NCBI GenBank assembly: GCA_903918755.1
Contig: CAIXFN010000011.1
Location: 1-42,568, forward strand
Direction: 5' to 3'
Source: an uncultured Pedosphaera sp.
Lineage (GTDB): Bacteria; Verrucomicrobiota; Verrucomicrobiia; Limisphaerales; Pedosphaeraceae
Length of the DNA stretch: 42,568 nt
A program made the translations under genes and the position numbers. The notes under the pieces were generated by a model. The model was given only the letters and a program-made list of their open reading frames with translations. It did not search any database and had not been told where the DNA came from. Shown here piece by piece: positions 29,272 through 37,486 of this stretch (positions within the stretch are counted from its first letter, which is position 1; the number at the start of each line of letters is the position of its first letter).

Positions 29272-29341
29272 TAAAAACTGCCGGCCGCGATCCCGGCGAA
29301 ATTCACCTCCCCTCCCCCAACCCAACAACCGCTTTTTTGAC

Positions 29342-30325
29342 ATGCGCAACCATCGTCTGCTCTCCCTCCTGACTGTCGCCATGGTGGCATTCACCGCCGC
29401 GCCCACCGGACAGGCCCAAACATCCGGAACCAACAACCCTCCCGGCCAGACGCCGGGCGGCCCGGGCGGGGCGGGAAGACGCGGCTTTGGCCGCGGACCG
29501 GTGGCACCTCCCGGTCCCCCGGCTCCAGTGCCGCCCGAAGTGACCATGCCGCGCCCCTCGGCGGCGGAGGTCGCCCGGATGAATGCCGCGCTCCGGCAAT
29601 TCGTTGCCACTTCCCCCGAGAAGGAATTGTTGCAGAAATATGAATCGCTCCTGACCGTGGAAGTTCCGCGAGACAATCCCTGCATTCGGCCGGCCAGCGG
29701 CGCCCGCACATTCCGGCACCAGGCCTTTGTGGACACGGCCAAAAACGGTGATTTCGACATTCTCTTTTACGGCGATTCCATCACCGATTTGTGGAACGTC
29801 GAACAGGATCCCGCCGGCAATCCGGGCGGCAAGAACGTCTTCAAACAATTCTTTGGTGATGTGAAGGTGGCAAACTTCGGCGTCTCCGGCGACTCCACGC
29901 AGGGAATTCTCTGGGGCCTGCAAAATGGCGAAGGCCAGGGGCATCAACCCAAGGCCATCATGCTCATGATCGGCACCAACAACACCGGCGGGAGTTCGGG
30001 AGCGGAAATCGCCGAAGGCATCGGGGCTGATGTCCTGGAACTGCGCAAGGACTTTCCCGAGGCCAAGATCCTGCTCCTCGCCATTTTCCCCCGCGGAGCC
30101 AGTCCCGCGGATGCGAACCGTCGCAAGTGCGAGGAAGCCAATCGCCTCATCGCGAAATTGGATGACCAAAGGCACGTTTTCTTCCTGAATCTTAATTCCA
30201 AATTCATGGATGAAAAAGGCGCGCTGATAGGCTTCCGCCCCGCGGATAACCTGCATCCGGTGGAAAAGGGCTACGAAATTTGGGCCACCGCCGTCGCCCC
30301 CATCCTGAAAAGCTGGATCAAGTAA
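29342..30325 (+). CDS. SGNH/GDSL-family hydrolase with Pro/Gly-rich N-terminal linker
   Basis: The 327-residue exported protein has a signal peptide (ending GQAQ) and a 45-residue Pro/Gly/Arg-rich stretch (about 30-75). A GDSL-type SGNH domain follows. The nucleophile is Ser146 in YGDSITDLW, a Gly block lies in NFGVSGDSTQG, the Asn block is IGTNNTGG, and the catalytic Asp302-His305 pair is in DNLHPVEKGY. Such enzymes include acetylxylan esterases (CE3-like) and PAF-acetylhydrolase-like proteins. Deacetylation of xylan is inferred from context. The longer frame beginning at 29219 lies in the previous gene and is rejected. The ATG at 29342 begins the signal peptide. Confidence 0.8.
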   Translation: MRNHRLLSLLTVAMVAFTAAPTGQAQTSGTNNPPGQTPGGPGGAGRRGFGRGPVAPPGPPAPVPPEVTMPRPSAAEVARMNAALRQFVATSPEKELLQKYESLLTVEVPRDNPCIRPASGARTFRHQAFVDTAKNGDFDILFYGDSITDLWNVEQDPAGNPGGKNVFKQFFGDVKVANFGVSGDSTQGILWGLQNGEGQGHQPKAIMLMIGTNNTGGSSGAEIAEGIGADVLELRKDFPEAKILLLAIFPRGASPADANRRKCEEANRLIAKLDDQRHVFFLNLNSKFMDEKGALIGFRPADNLHPVEKGYEIWATAVAPILKSWIK

Positions 30326-30383
30326 AATGAAGTGAACTGAAGCTGTGGCGGTAGTCCGTCCGGCAATGTGCCCCTCTGATTTT

Positions 30384-31988
30384 ATGAAATGCACCTTCCT
30401 GGCCGTGGCCTTGCTCGCGGTTGTCGCCCGCGCGTTTGCGCTGGATGGCCAAGTCCAAATCCACGATCCCTCCACGGTCGTCCAGAGTGGCGGCAAGTAT
30501 TACACGTATGGAACCGGCGGTTCCGCCCTCGTCTCCGACGATGGCTGGACCTGGCGACGCGGCGTCACTCCAGCGCGCAGCGGCATGGCTCCGGACGTCA
30601 TCCGATGCGGCGACCGCTATTTCATGTATGTGGCCCGAAACGTCGGGGCGCAACCCCGGGCCGACATCAATTTGATCTGGAGCAAGTCCCTGGATCCCGC
30701 TTCCCCCGATTACAAATGGGAGGAAGGCGGCGTGGTGGCCTCGTCCGATGGAGTCGAAGACTGCAACGCCATTGATCCGGGTGTTTTGCTGGACCCGAAC
30801 GACGGCCGGCTGTGGCTGGTTTACGGCTCCTATTTCGGCTACATCCGGCTCGTCGAACTCGACCCCAAAACCGGCCAGCGCCTGCACCCGAAGGACTCGC
30901 CGGTGGACCTGGCCATCAATTGCGAGGCCTCGATCATGATCTTTCACGACGGTTGGTATTACCTACTGGCCACCCATGGCAGTTGCTGCCGGGGTGCGGA
31001 CTCGGGCTACAATATCCGCATGGGCCGCGCCCGGAAGATCAGCGGCCCGTTCCTGGACAACATGGGCATCGATATGATCCAGGGCGGCGGCAAACTCTTC
31101 GCCGGCTCCGGCGGCCGGTTTATTGCCCCGGGTCATTTTGGATTGCTCGACATGGGCGACGGCGTGCAGAAATTTTCCTGCCACTATGAGGCGGACCTAG
31201 ATCGCGGCGGCGCCAGCGTCCTGGATATCCGGCCACTATTGTGGCAGGACGGCTGGCCGGTCGCGGGGGAAAATCCCGTGGCGGGCACCTACGAAATCGA
31301 ATCGGTCCGCACCGGAACGGCGCTCGAACTGGCCGTGGAAGGCGTGCCGGTCGGCGGCCGGCGCGCGCGGGGCGGTGGACCGCGCGCCGGCGGGCCCGGC
31401 GGTGGACCGACTGGCGCACGGGGTGGACAAGGTGGTCCAGATGGACCGGGCGGTCCGGCGCAACTCGGCGGGGCGGGCGGCCCCGCTGGACCTGGGAGCC
31501 CCGGCGGTCCGGGCGGTCCGGGCGGTCCGGGCCGACGCGGGGGCGGCGGGGGCATGTTCGGTGGCACCGGCGCGCCGATTCCGGCGCAAAACGTGGCCCA
31601 GGTCTCGACAAATTGGCCAACCGGCAACGTCGATCTTCGTCTGGCCAATTACCTTTGCCAGGCCCAACAGAAATGGACGCTGACGGCCGTCACCAATGCC
31701 GGCGGATATCCCGGGGCACCTTATTTCCGGATCACCCTGGCGGGTACCGAGCGCACGCTGGCAGCCACGGCCGAAGGAGAATTGGTGGCCCTGCCGGCCT
31801 TCACCGGTGGCCCCGAACAACTCTGGCGCCTGGATCAGCTTTCCAGCGGGAATTGGCGCATCATGCCCAAATCCGTCCCGAACGCCCAAGAACCGCTGGC
31901 GCTCTCCGCCATCGGCAGCAGTTTCGCCACCCTGGCGAAATTCACCTCCGGCAGCGAAAAACAACAATGGCTGCTCAAAACTCCGTGA
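30384..31988 (+). CDS. GH43 endo-arabinanase-like protein with Gly-rich insert
   Basis: The 534-residue exported protein has a signal peptide (ending ARAFA) and a GH43 propeller of the arabinan endo-1,5-alpha-L-arabinosidase type. The base is Asp28 in IHDPSTVVQSGGKYYTY, the DPGVLLDPNDGRLWLVYGS blade follows, and the acid is Glu181 in NCEASIMIFHDGWYYL. About 85 Gly/Pro/Arg residues (about 325-405) follow. The C-terminal region (about 410-534) looks like a ricin-type or GH43-associated beta domain, interrupted by the insert near its start. Arabinan or arabinose-side-chain cleavage is the likely role. A GTG start at 30345 is possible; the ATG at 30384 is better for the signal peptide. Confidence 0.82.
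   Translation: MKCTFLAVALLAVVARAFALDGQVQIHDPSTVVQSGGKYYTYGTGGSALVSDDGWTWRRGVTPARSGMAPDVIRCGDRYFMYVARNVGAQPRADINLIWSKSLDPASPDYKWEEGGVVASSDGVEDCNAIDPGVLLDPNDGRLWLVYGSYFGYIRLVELDPKTGQRLHPKDSPVDLAINCEASIMIFHDGWYYLLATHGSCCRGADSGYNIRMGRARKISGPFLDNMGIDMIQGGGKLFAGSGGRFIAPGHFGLLDMGDGVQKFSCHYEADLDRGGASVLDIRPLLWQDGWPVAGENPVAGTYEIESVRTGTALELAVEGVPVGGRRARGGGPRAGGPGGGPTGARGGQGGPDGPGGPAQLGGAGGPAGPGSPGGPGGPGGPGRRGGGGGMFGGTGAPIPAQNVAQVSTNWPTGNVDLRLANYLCQAQQKWTLTAVTNAGGYPGAPYFRITLAGTERTLAATAEGELVALPAFTGGPEQLWRLDQLSSGNWRIMPKSVPNAQEPLALSAIGSSFATLAKFTSGSEKQQWLLKTP
31503..31529 (+). repeat. Triplicated 9-base unit in the Gly-rich insert
   Basis: GGCGGTCCG occurs three times in tandem (encoding Gly-Gly-Pro units) inside the GH43 Gly-rich insert. 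Length changes would stay in frame. Confidence 0.85.
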
Positions 31989-32028
31989 GCCGGCGCGCCC
32001 GACTGAAAACTTAACTCCTTCCCCCTTC

Positions 32029-32721
32029 ATGAAACGACGCGACTTCCTGCTCCTGCCCACCCTGGTGATCTTAACCAGCCTGGTGCTCCCCACGAATGCC
32101 GGTCCCGGCAAAGGATTGGCCTCCGCCCTCACCCTTACCGCGCCCACGGCAACCGCCAAAGCCCCCAACGACGCCGGCTTTCTCCAGCGTTGGACCATCC
32201 TCGAACCGATTCCCGCCAACGGCCTGACCGATCGCGCAGCCCAGGCGATCGTGAAAAAGGAATACTTTCCCAACCAATTCAGCGTGGTCCCCAAGGATGG
32301 CGATAAGGTGACGTGTAATGGCGCGGAGCTCACGTGGCACGCGGTCGATACGAAAGAATACAACGTCAACCTCTATCATTTCGCCTATGCACTGGACAAG
32401 CCTACCTCCAATGTTCTCTTCTGGGGCGTGGCGGTGGTGAATTGCCCCGAGGAAGTCACGGGCGTGCGGCTGGCCATCGGCTCCAACGCGGCCTCCGTGT
32501 GGTGGGTCAACGACCAGGAGGTCATTGGCATTTACGGCGACCGGCAAACTGTGATTGATGATGGGGTATCCAAGAAACTCACTCTGAAAAAGGGGCGTAA
32601 TATCATCCGCTGCGCGGTGATCAATGGCGGCGGCGCCACGGATTTTTGCGCGCGTTTCCTCGATGCGGCGGAGAATCCGTTCAAGGGGTTTACGCTGAGT
32701 GTGGGGGAAGCGGGGCAGTAA
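32029..32721 (+). CDS. Small exported beta-sandwich protein of unknown function
   Basis: The 230-residue protein starts MKRRDFLLLP, a twin-arginine-like (RRDFL) signal, with a hydrophobic stretch ending TNAGPG. The body (about 50-225) looks like a beta-sandwich, galactose-binding-like fold (VLFWGVAVVNCPEEVTGVRL, SVWWVNDQEVIGIY, LTLKKGRNIIRCAVINGGG). Such domains occur beside esterases and glycosidases in PVC bacteria. No catalytic residues are recognisable, so a binding role is the most I would infer. It is the last gene of the forward run; the upstream frame to 31696 lies inside the GH43 gene. A 580-bp hairpin-rich gap follows. Confidence 0.65.
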   Translation: MKRRDFLLLPTLVILTSLVLPTNAGPGKGLASALTLTAPTATAKAPNDAGFLQRWTILEPIPANGLTDRAAQAIVKKEYFPNQFSVVPKDGDKVTCNGAELTWHAVDTKEYNVNLYHFAYALDKPTSNVLFWGVAVVNCPEEVTGVRLAIGSNAASVWWVNDQEVIGIYGDRQTVIDDGVSKKLTLKKGRNIIRCAVINGGGATDFCARFLDAAENPFKGFTLSVGEAGQ

Positions 32722-32799
32722 CGGGTGCGGAAAGCAGGTGCACACCTTCGGTTCAACTCGGACGAATTGATGAGGTCCGCAGGGGCGCATGCTGGTGTC

Positions 32800-32888
32800 G
32801 CGGCCCTTCAGGCCGCCGCAATCTATGGCCTGAAAACCCAGGCTGTTAGCCTGGGCTGAGGAATCATGCACCTTTGGCGCATGGGAAT
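32800..32888 (+). repeat. Hairpin repeat, copy A
   Basis: Three stems follow in order: GCGGCC-CTTCA-GGCCGC-type (32800-32816), CCCAGGC-TGTTA-GCCTGGG (32837-32855), and a CATGCACC/GGCGCATG stem around 32866-32882. The whole 90-base unit recurs at 33172-33266 with compensating changes in the third stem. No coding function is seen. Confidence 0.75.
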
Positions 32889-32934
32889 GGGAGACCAGGA
32901 GCTCAGGAAGCGGGAATGAAACGCGTCGTTTTGG

Positions 32935-32997
32935 ACGACCCAACGGGTCGTGATTCCTCCCTTTCCGACGAAGCTCTGGGCGAAGACGGAAGCCCAG
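32935..32997 (+). repeat. Two further hairpins between the repeat copies
   Basis: ACGACCC-AAC-GGGTCGT (32935-32951) and CTGGGC / GCCCAG (32976-32981, 32992-32997) add two more stems in the convergent gap. No gene is supported here. Confidence 0.6.
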
Positions 32998-33068
32998 TCT
33001 CAGGACTCCTGATCCCGTGCGTTGGAATTCGGCGGGAGCGGAAGGTGGATGGCACCACCTCTCCCCAA

Positions 33069-33099
33069 CCCTCTCTGCCATTCTGAATGGCAGAGAGGG
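33069..33099. repeat. Perfect 15-bp inverted repeat
   Basis: CCCTCTCTGCCATTC and GAATGGCAGAGAGGG flank one central base, giving a 31-base perfect palindrome with 15-base arms. It lies between repeat copies A and B. It is not followed by a T run, so it is not an ordinary terminator. Confidence 0.8.
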
Positions 33100-33171
33100 A
33101 GGAGAGTGCTGGTCGGCCATCGTTGCGGGCCACGCAAGTTTCATGGGCTAGGAAGTTCTGAGACTGGTATC

Positions 33172-33266
33172 GCGGCCCTACAGGCCGCCGGAATTCAAGG
33201 CATAAAAACCCAGGCTGTTAGCCTGGGCTAATGAATTCTGCACCTTTGGTGCAGGGAATGGCAGGT
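33172..33266 (+). repeat. Hairpin repeat, copy B
   Basis: Same three stems as copy A: GCGGCC...GGCCGC (33172-33188), CCCAGGC-TGTTA-GCCTGGG (33209-33227) and CTGCACC-TTT-GGTGCAG (33238-33254). The third stem is fully paired here although its bases differ from copy A. Confidence 0.75.
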
Positions 33267-33303
33267 CCCCATTCCGGTGTCCCACTATCACCGAAAGTGT
33301 GCC

Positions 33304-35181
33304 TCACCGTGCTGCCGGCCACACTTTGATTTGCACCACACCCACACCGGGATTCTCGAACGGACCGGGGAATGGATTACTTTCATTGCGCGGGTTGCCG
33401 AAGTAATCGGTGGTGAGGCGAAGGGGCGAGCCGTCGGGATTTTCGTAGGCGCAATTGGGCACTTGGGCGTGGCCCAGCAGTTTTGTCGTCACTAATTGCC
33501 GCACCGCCGCGTTGCGCCATGATTTGTCCTCGGCCAGCGTGAGGTACCAGCCGTCGGGCTTTTGCTCCAATTTCAGACCGGGATCGAATTCGGGCTGGAG
33601 CAGTGGGGCGGTGTCAAACTTTGACGGCCGGGCGCCGTGGGTAAAGACATTGCCGGCGGCGAAGGATGGGAGAGCGGCTGGGTCCAGCGTTTGCAGGCTG
33701 GCGGGCGCAAGGACAACGTTGTTGTAAAAGCGGTGGTCGCCGCTGTCGTTGGAAGCGGAAGCAACGTGCAGTCCGACGATTTCCGTGGCGTGCGCTGGCT
33801 GATACGGTGTCGCGCGGCGGTCGCCGCGCTGACTGCTGATGGGGCCGGCGATCAGGTTATGCCCGAAGGCGATGCCCTGCGAATTCAGGGCGAAGGCGTG
33901 TTTCGAGAGGAAAAGATTGTTGGCGAACAAGATCGGTCCGTGCTGCATCTCGCAAAAGACGTCGCCGCAGTCGCCCTGGTTATCGTGCAGCAAATTGCCG
34001 GTGACCTGCGCGCCCTGCGCCATCCAGTCCAGCCAGATGCCGGCCACCGGTCCGCAGCGGAAAATATGGTTGCCCCGGATGACCACATCAATCGCCCCGT
34101 GGAATTTGATGCCCGCCATTTCCGCGCCGCCAAAGGATTGCCCGAAATGAATGTCGTAAATCTCGTTGCCCGTAACGGTGCTAAACGAGCAACCGAGACT
34201 GCCGACGATGCCGGTCTGGCCACAGTGGTGGATGCGATTATTCCGCACGAGATGGCTGCCGACGGTGGCCTTATTCCAGCCATTTTTCAAAGCGCGCCGC
34301 ACGCAGTCGGTGTACGGGTCGGCGGAGCCTTGACCGTTGGTGTTGTCAAACTCGTCGCTGTATTTCCCCAGCGCAATGCCACAGCAACGCGAGTAAGCAA
34401 TCTCATTGTCCTCGATGATCCAGCCCTGGCACCAATAGGCAGAAATAACGCCAAACTGTCCGGCCGAAGGCGGCGCCCAAGGCGTGGCCGCATTCCGCAG
34501 GTCAAAGCCGCGCACGGTGAGGTAATTGATGCCCGTGTGCTCCGGCGTGAAGACGGTTTGACGAACATTGATTTCCACGGTTCCTTCGTTCGGATTGACG
34601 CCGGGGAACTGGGCCCAGAGGGTGGTGTTCGTCGTGTCCACCTCGGAAAACCAGAGCGCCGGTCCAGCCAGTGGTTTTAGGACTTCGTTCAGCGTGGCGG
34701 CTTCCGTCAACCATTCGCCGCGGAGATAAACAACGCCGGGGTGATGCTTCCGGCCCTGCCCATCAAACCAGTCGCCGTGGATGAGCTCGCGGTACGGATT
34801 GAAACTCCCAAAAAACGCATTGGGCAACGTGGCCTTCCAGACACCGTCCTGCACCTTCGCCCAGTTGGTGACCACTTCCGAGCCGGTGATTGTGACCCGC
34901 TCGCCCGCCGCAGCCTGATAGATGATCCGCTGCGCGTCCGACTGGCCGCCGCGCGGCGGATGCACGCGCTCGCGATAAACGCCCGCATGCACGGTGATGA
35001 CGTCGCCGGGTTGGGCGAGATTGGCGGCCTGTTGGATGGATCGAAATGGCAGGGCCAGGGTACCCGGATGATGATCATCACCCACAATGGCGACATGATA
35101 TTCGGTGGCGGTGGCGGTCAGATTCGTCATCCCCAGCGAGATCGAGAAGAGCCCGAAGCAAAGAAGGCGGATCAGTTTCAT
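33304..35181 (-). CDS. GH120-type beta-xylosidase (parallel beta-helix)
   Basis: The 625-residue exported protein has a signal peptide (ends LTATAT) and a right-handed parallel beta-helix. By recalled family features it resembles GH120 XylC: VYREWV-like start (VYRERVHPPRGG), VWKATLPNAFFGSFNPY, AATPWAPPSAGQFG, GWIIEDNEI, AGIKFHGAIDVVIRGN, and the active-site strands GIWLDWMAQG and DVFCEMQHGP. Asp385 and Glu411 (preferred numbering) occupy the positions of the GH120 nucleophile and acid/base. GH120 enzymes release xylose from xylo-oligosaccharides. The ATG at 35181 is preferred to 35259 because it begins the signal peptide. Divergent from the acyl carrier protein gene and convergent with the xylan run. 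Confidence 0.85.
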   Translation of the reverse strand: MKLIRLLCFGLFSISLGMTNLTATATEYHVAIVGDDHHPGTLALPFRSIQQAANLAQPGDVITVHAGVYRERVHPPRGGQSDAQRIIYQAAAGERVTITGSEVVTNWAKVQDGVWKATLPNAFFGSFNPYRELIHGDWFDGQGRKHHPGVVYLRGEWLTEAATLNEVLKPLAGPALWFSEVDTTNTTLWAQFPGVNPNEGTVEINVRQTVFTPEHTGINYLTVRGFDLRNAATPWAPPSAGQFGVISAYWCQGWIIEDNEIAYSRCCGIALGKYSDEFDNTNGQGSADPYTDCVRRALKNGWNKATVGSHLVRNNRIHHCGQTGIVGSLGCSFSTVTGNEIYDIHFGQSFGGAEMAGIKFHGAIDVVIRGNHIFRCGPVAGIWLDWMAQGAQVTGNLLHDNQGDCGDVFCEMQHGPILFANNLFLSKHAFALNSQGIAFGHNLIAGPISSQRGDRRATPYQPAHATEIVGLHVASASNDSGDHRFYNNVVLAPASLQTLDPAALPSFAAGNVFTHGARPSKFDTAPLLQPEFDPGLKLEQKPDGWYLTLAEDKSWRNAAVRQLVTTKLLGHAQVPNCAYENPDGSPLRLTTDYFGNPRNESNPFPGPFENPGVGVVQIKVWPAAR

Positions 35182-35244
35182 GGTACCCGTATGATTTTTC
35201 GCAAGACCAACCGCTGCTGAACATAACATAGCGGTTCCTAGACG

Positions 35245-35274
35245 AACAATCTGGTTCACTCAGCCAGAATTGTT
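35245..35274. promoter_or_regulatory. Imperfect inverted repeat upstream of the GH120 gene
   Basis: AACAATCTGG (35245-35254) and CCAGAATTGTT (35264-35274) form an inverted repeat with one bulged base. It lies 64 bases upstream of the GH120 ATG. An operator role is inferred. Confidence 0.3.
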
Positions 35275-35341
35275 TCATTCCATGCAAAATTTGCTCGCCC
35301 TCTCCGCCCTAACCGCGCTGGCAAAAACTACCCGTATCGTT

Positions 35342-35374
35342 TTAATCGATGGCCGGGGCAGTTTTATCGATTAA
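35342..35374. promoter_or_regulatory. Perfect inverted repeat upstream of the acyl-carrier operon
   Basis: TTAATCGAT (35342-35350) and ATCGATTAA (35366-35374) are exact inverted repeats with a 15-base spacer, ending 33 bases before the start of the acyl carrier gene. The layout fits a dimeric regulator site near the promoter; inferred from symmetry and position. Confidence 0.45.
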
Positions 35375-35407
35375 CGCCATAACTGCTGTGTGGGCTAAAC
35401 AAGGATT

Positions 35408-35806
35408 ATGCAAACCGCAATCGCCATGAACCCCACCCGGGAAATCCCCGGGAATTTCGGCACCAAATCCGCCGGGCAGATCAGCGATGAATTGCTCGGC
35501 TTTCCCCCGTCGTGTCGCGCCGCCGCGTTGCGCTACCACGAGCAGGGTGACTTCGACGACCTGAGTGCGATGTTGCCGGGATTTATTGCGTTTCACCTTC
35601 CCAGTGGCACCGCCCATCCGCCCGAGCCACTCGCCGACACCCTGCGTTTGCAGGAGGATTTGGGGCTCGACTCGCTCGCCTTGACGGAGATGGCTTTCAA
35701 ACTCGAGGACTTGTTCGGGATTGCCGTCGAGACCAGCGAGGTGATGAATATCCATACGGTCGGCGATTTGAAAGCCTTCCTGAAACGCCGGCTCAACGCT
35801 GCGTGA
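35408..35806 (+). CDS. Acyl carrier protein, long form
   Basis: The 132-residue protein contains a carrier domain in its C-terminal half with the phosphopantetheine site LGLDSLALTEM (Ser89 from this start). LEDLFGIAVETSEVMNIHTVGDLKAFLKRRL is typical for helices 2-4. It has about 50 extra N-terminal residues beyond a usual 80-residue ACP; these include FPPSCRAAALRYHEQGDFDDLSAMLPGF and look helical. A start at 35426 is also possible. Its stop overlaps the ketosynthase start (GTGA). A dedicated carrier for the neighbouring ketosynthase, separate from the housekeeping fatty-acid ACP, is inferred. Confidence 0.88.
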   Translation: MQTAIAMNPTREIPGNFGTKSAGQISDELLGFPPSCRAAALRYHEQGDFDDLSAMLPGFIAFHLPSGTAHPPEPLADTLRLQEDLGLDSLALTEMAFKLEDLFGIAVETSEVMNIHTVGDLKAFLKRRLNAA

Positions 35807-37056
35807 ATACCTCCGCGTTCATCACCGGCCTGGGCTTGGTCACCAGCATTGGGCACTCCCGGAACGCCGTGAGTCAGGCCTTGCGCACCCTGACGCATGG
35901 TCTGGCACCCTGGGAAGGCGCCGGGAGCGGTGCCATCAAGGTAGCGGGGATGTTGCGCGGATTCGACGTAGGCTCAACTAATCCGGCCGCGTGGTCCTGG
36001 CCGGCCGAGTTCCATCTGGATAAGGCGGCGGTGCGCCTCATGCCACCGCACGGAGTCTATGCGATGGCGGCCGTGCAACAGGCATTGGCGGAAGCTCAGC
36101 TGGCAGCAGAAGACCTGCGGGATGGCACCACCGGTTTGTATTGCGCCTCCGCGGGATCCGCGAGGTTATTGCATCATCAACTGTCCAACCTCGAGGCGAG
36201 GGGCTGGGAGCGCGCCCACCCGCACGGAGTGATCAGTTCGGTCGCGGGAGCGCTCAATTTTCATCTGGCCTATCTGCTCGGCATCCGCGGAGCGAGTTGC
36301 GGGTTTGTGTCGGCCTGTTCTTCCGGCAGCCACGCGCTGGGTTTTGCCTTGGACGAGATCCGACTCGGCCGGCAGGAAAGGATGTTGGTAGTCGCAGCGG
36401 AAGATCTTACGGCGGAGAGCGCCCTGCCCTTCACGGGTATGGGAGCCTTGAGCCGGTCCGGCGATCCGAGACTGGCTTCCCGTCCGTTTGACCAGGAGCG
36501 GGACGGTTTTGTGCCCACGGGCGGCGCGGTGGCGCTTGTGCTGGAATCGGCGGCGAGCGCCGGCAGGCGCGGGGCCCGCGCCCTCGCGCGAATGCTGGGT
36601 TGGGGCCAGGCTTGCGATGGTCATCATGTGGCGCTGCCGCATCCGGAAGGTCGCGGACTCGTGGATGCCATTCACCGGGCGCTGCGGGACGCCGGGATCG
36701 ACCCCCAGGCCGTGGGCTATGTGAATGCACATGCCACTTCCACGCCGGCGGGAGACCGGGCAGAGGCGCGGGCCTTGTTGCAGGTGTTTGCCACGCATCC
36801 CGTTCCCGTGAGCAGCACCAAGGCCCTGACGGGACACGGATTGTCCCTCGCCGGCGCCCTAGAGGCGGCGTTCTGCGTGCTGGCGCTGGATGAAGGGTTC
36901 ATTCCCGGACAGGCGCATCTCATCGAGCCCGACGCCGATAGTGCGCGACTTAATCTGCCGCGCACTACCCGCTGCGAGCAACCGCACATTGCCGTCAACA
37001 ATAGCTGCGGCTTTGGCGGCAGCAATGTCGTCCATGTTTTCGCCACGGCTCGTTAA
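35803..37056 (+). CDS. Beta-ketoacyl-ACP synthase, KASII-type
   Basis: The 417-residue condensing enzyme has a complete catalytic triad: Cys172 in SACSSGSHA, His310 in VNAHATSTPAGD and His345 in LTGHGLSLAGALEA. NNSCGFGGSN near the end replaces the usual NSFGFGG. It should catalyse carbon-carbon bond formation between an acyl group and malonyl on the preceding ACP. It starts at a GTG overlapping the ACP stop. No ketoreductase, dehydratase or enoyl reductase is nearby, so any reduction would use housekeeping enzymes or not occur. Confidence 0.9.
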   Translation: MNTSAFITGLGLVTSIGHSRNAVSQALRTLTHGLAPWEGAGSGAIKVAGMLRGFDVGSTNPAAWSWPAEFHLDKAAVRLMPPHGVYAMAAVQQALAEAQLAAEDLRDGTTGLYCASAGSARLLHHQLSNLEARGWERAHPHGVISSVAGALNFHLAYLLGIRGASCGFVSACSSGSHALGFALDEIRLGRQERMLVVAAEDLTAESALPFTGMGALSRSGDPRLASRPFDQERDGFVPTGGAVALVLESAASAGRRGARALARMLGWGQACDGHHVALPHPEGRGLVDAIHRALRDAGIDPQAVGYVNAHATSTPAGDRAEARALLQVFATHPVPVSSTKALTGHGLSLAGALEAAFCVLALDEGFIPGQAHLIEPDADSARLNLPRTTRCEQPHIAVNNSCGFGGSNVVHVFATAR

Positions 37057-37096
37057 ACCCACTCGACACCCCAACCTCAAATCCCCAGCCAACCTC

Positions 37097-37486
37097 ATGC
37101 CTGCAGACCCCATCGTCACCACCATGATCAAAACCGGCTGGGCGGGCATGCTGCTCGGGGTGATTTCAGGCGCGGTCATTGGTTTGTGCTTTCACCGGGA
37201 AGAATGGATGGGCGGTTATGGCAGTTATCGGCGGCGGCTGACCCGGCTCGGGCATATCTCATTCTTCGGGCTGGCTTTCGTGAATTTTTGCTTTGCGTTC
37301 ACGCAATCCCAACTGCCGCTCCGGTCGCCATGGGGCACGGTGGCGATGGTGGGCCTCATTGTTGGCGCCGCGACCATGCCGGCCATTTGTTTCCTGAGCG
37401 CCTGGCGCAAACCGTTTCGTCACCTGTTCTTTATCCCGGTCAGCGGGGTGCTCACCGGCATCGTCTGTGAACTGCTTAACTTATGA
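37097..37486 (+). CDS. Four-helix membrane protein of unknown function
   Basis: The 129-residue protein has four predicted membrane helices (about 12-30, 53-70, 80-100 and 107-127) with short loops. The loop after helix 1 is basic and Gly/Tyr-rich (HREEWMGGYGSYRRRL). I recognise no family. It lies between the ketosynthase (40-base gap) and the radical SAM gene (ATGA overlap), so it likely belongs to the same operon. It may handle or house a lipid product; that is inference. An in-frame ATG at 37124 is an alternative start. Confidence 0.7.
   Translation: MPADPIVTTMIKTGWAGMLLGVISGAVIGLCFHREEWMGGYGSYRRRLTRLGHISFFGLAFVNFCFAFTQSQLPLRSPWGTVAMVGLIVGAATMPAICFLSAWRKPFRHLFFIPVSGVLTGIVCELLNL

Noticed and set aside
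31289-31648. Pro-rich minus-strand frame, collagen-like in look
   Set aside because: Complement of the Gly-rich GH43 insert, not an independent gene.
32792-33270. Possible CRISPR array from repeated units
   Set aside because: Only two long copies, irregular spacing, internal hairpins and no cas genes.
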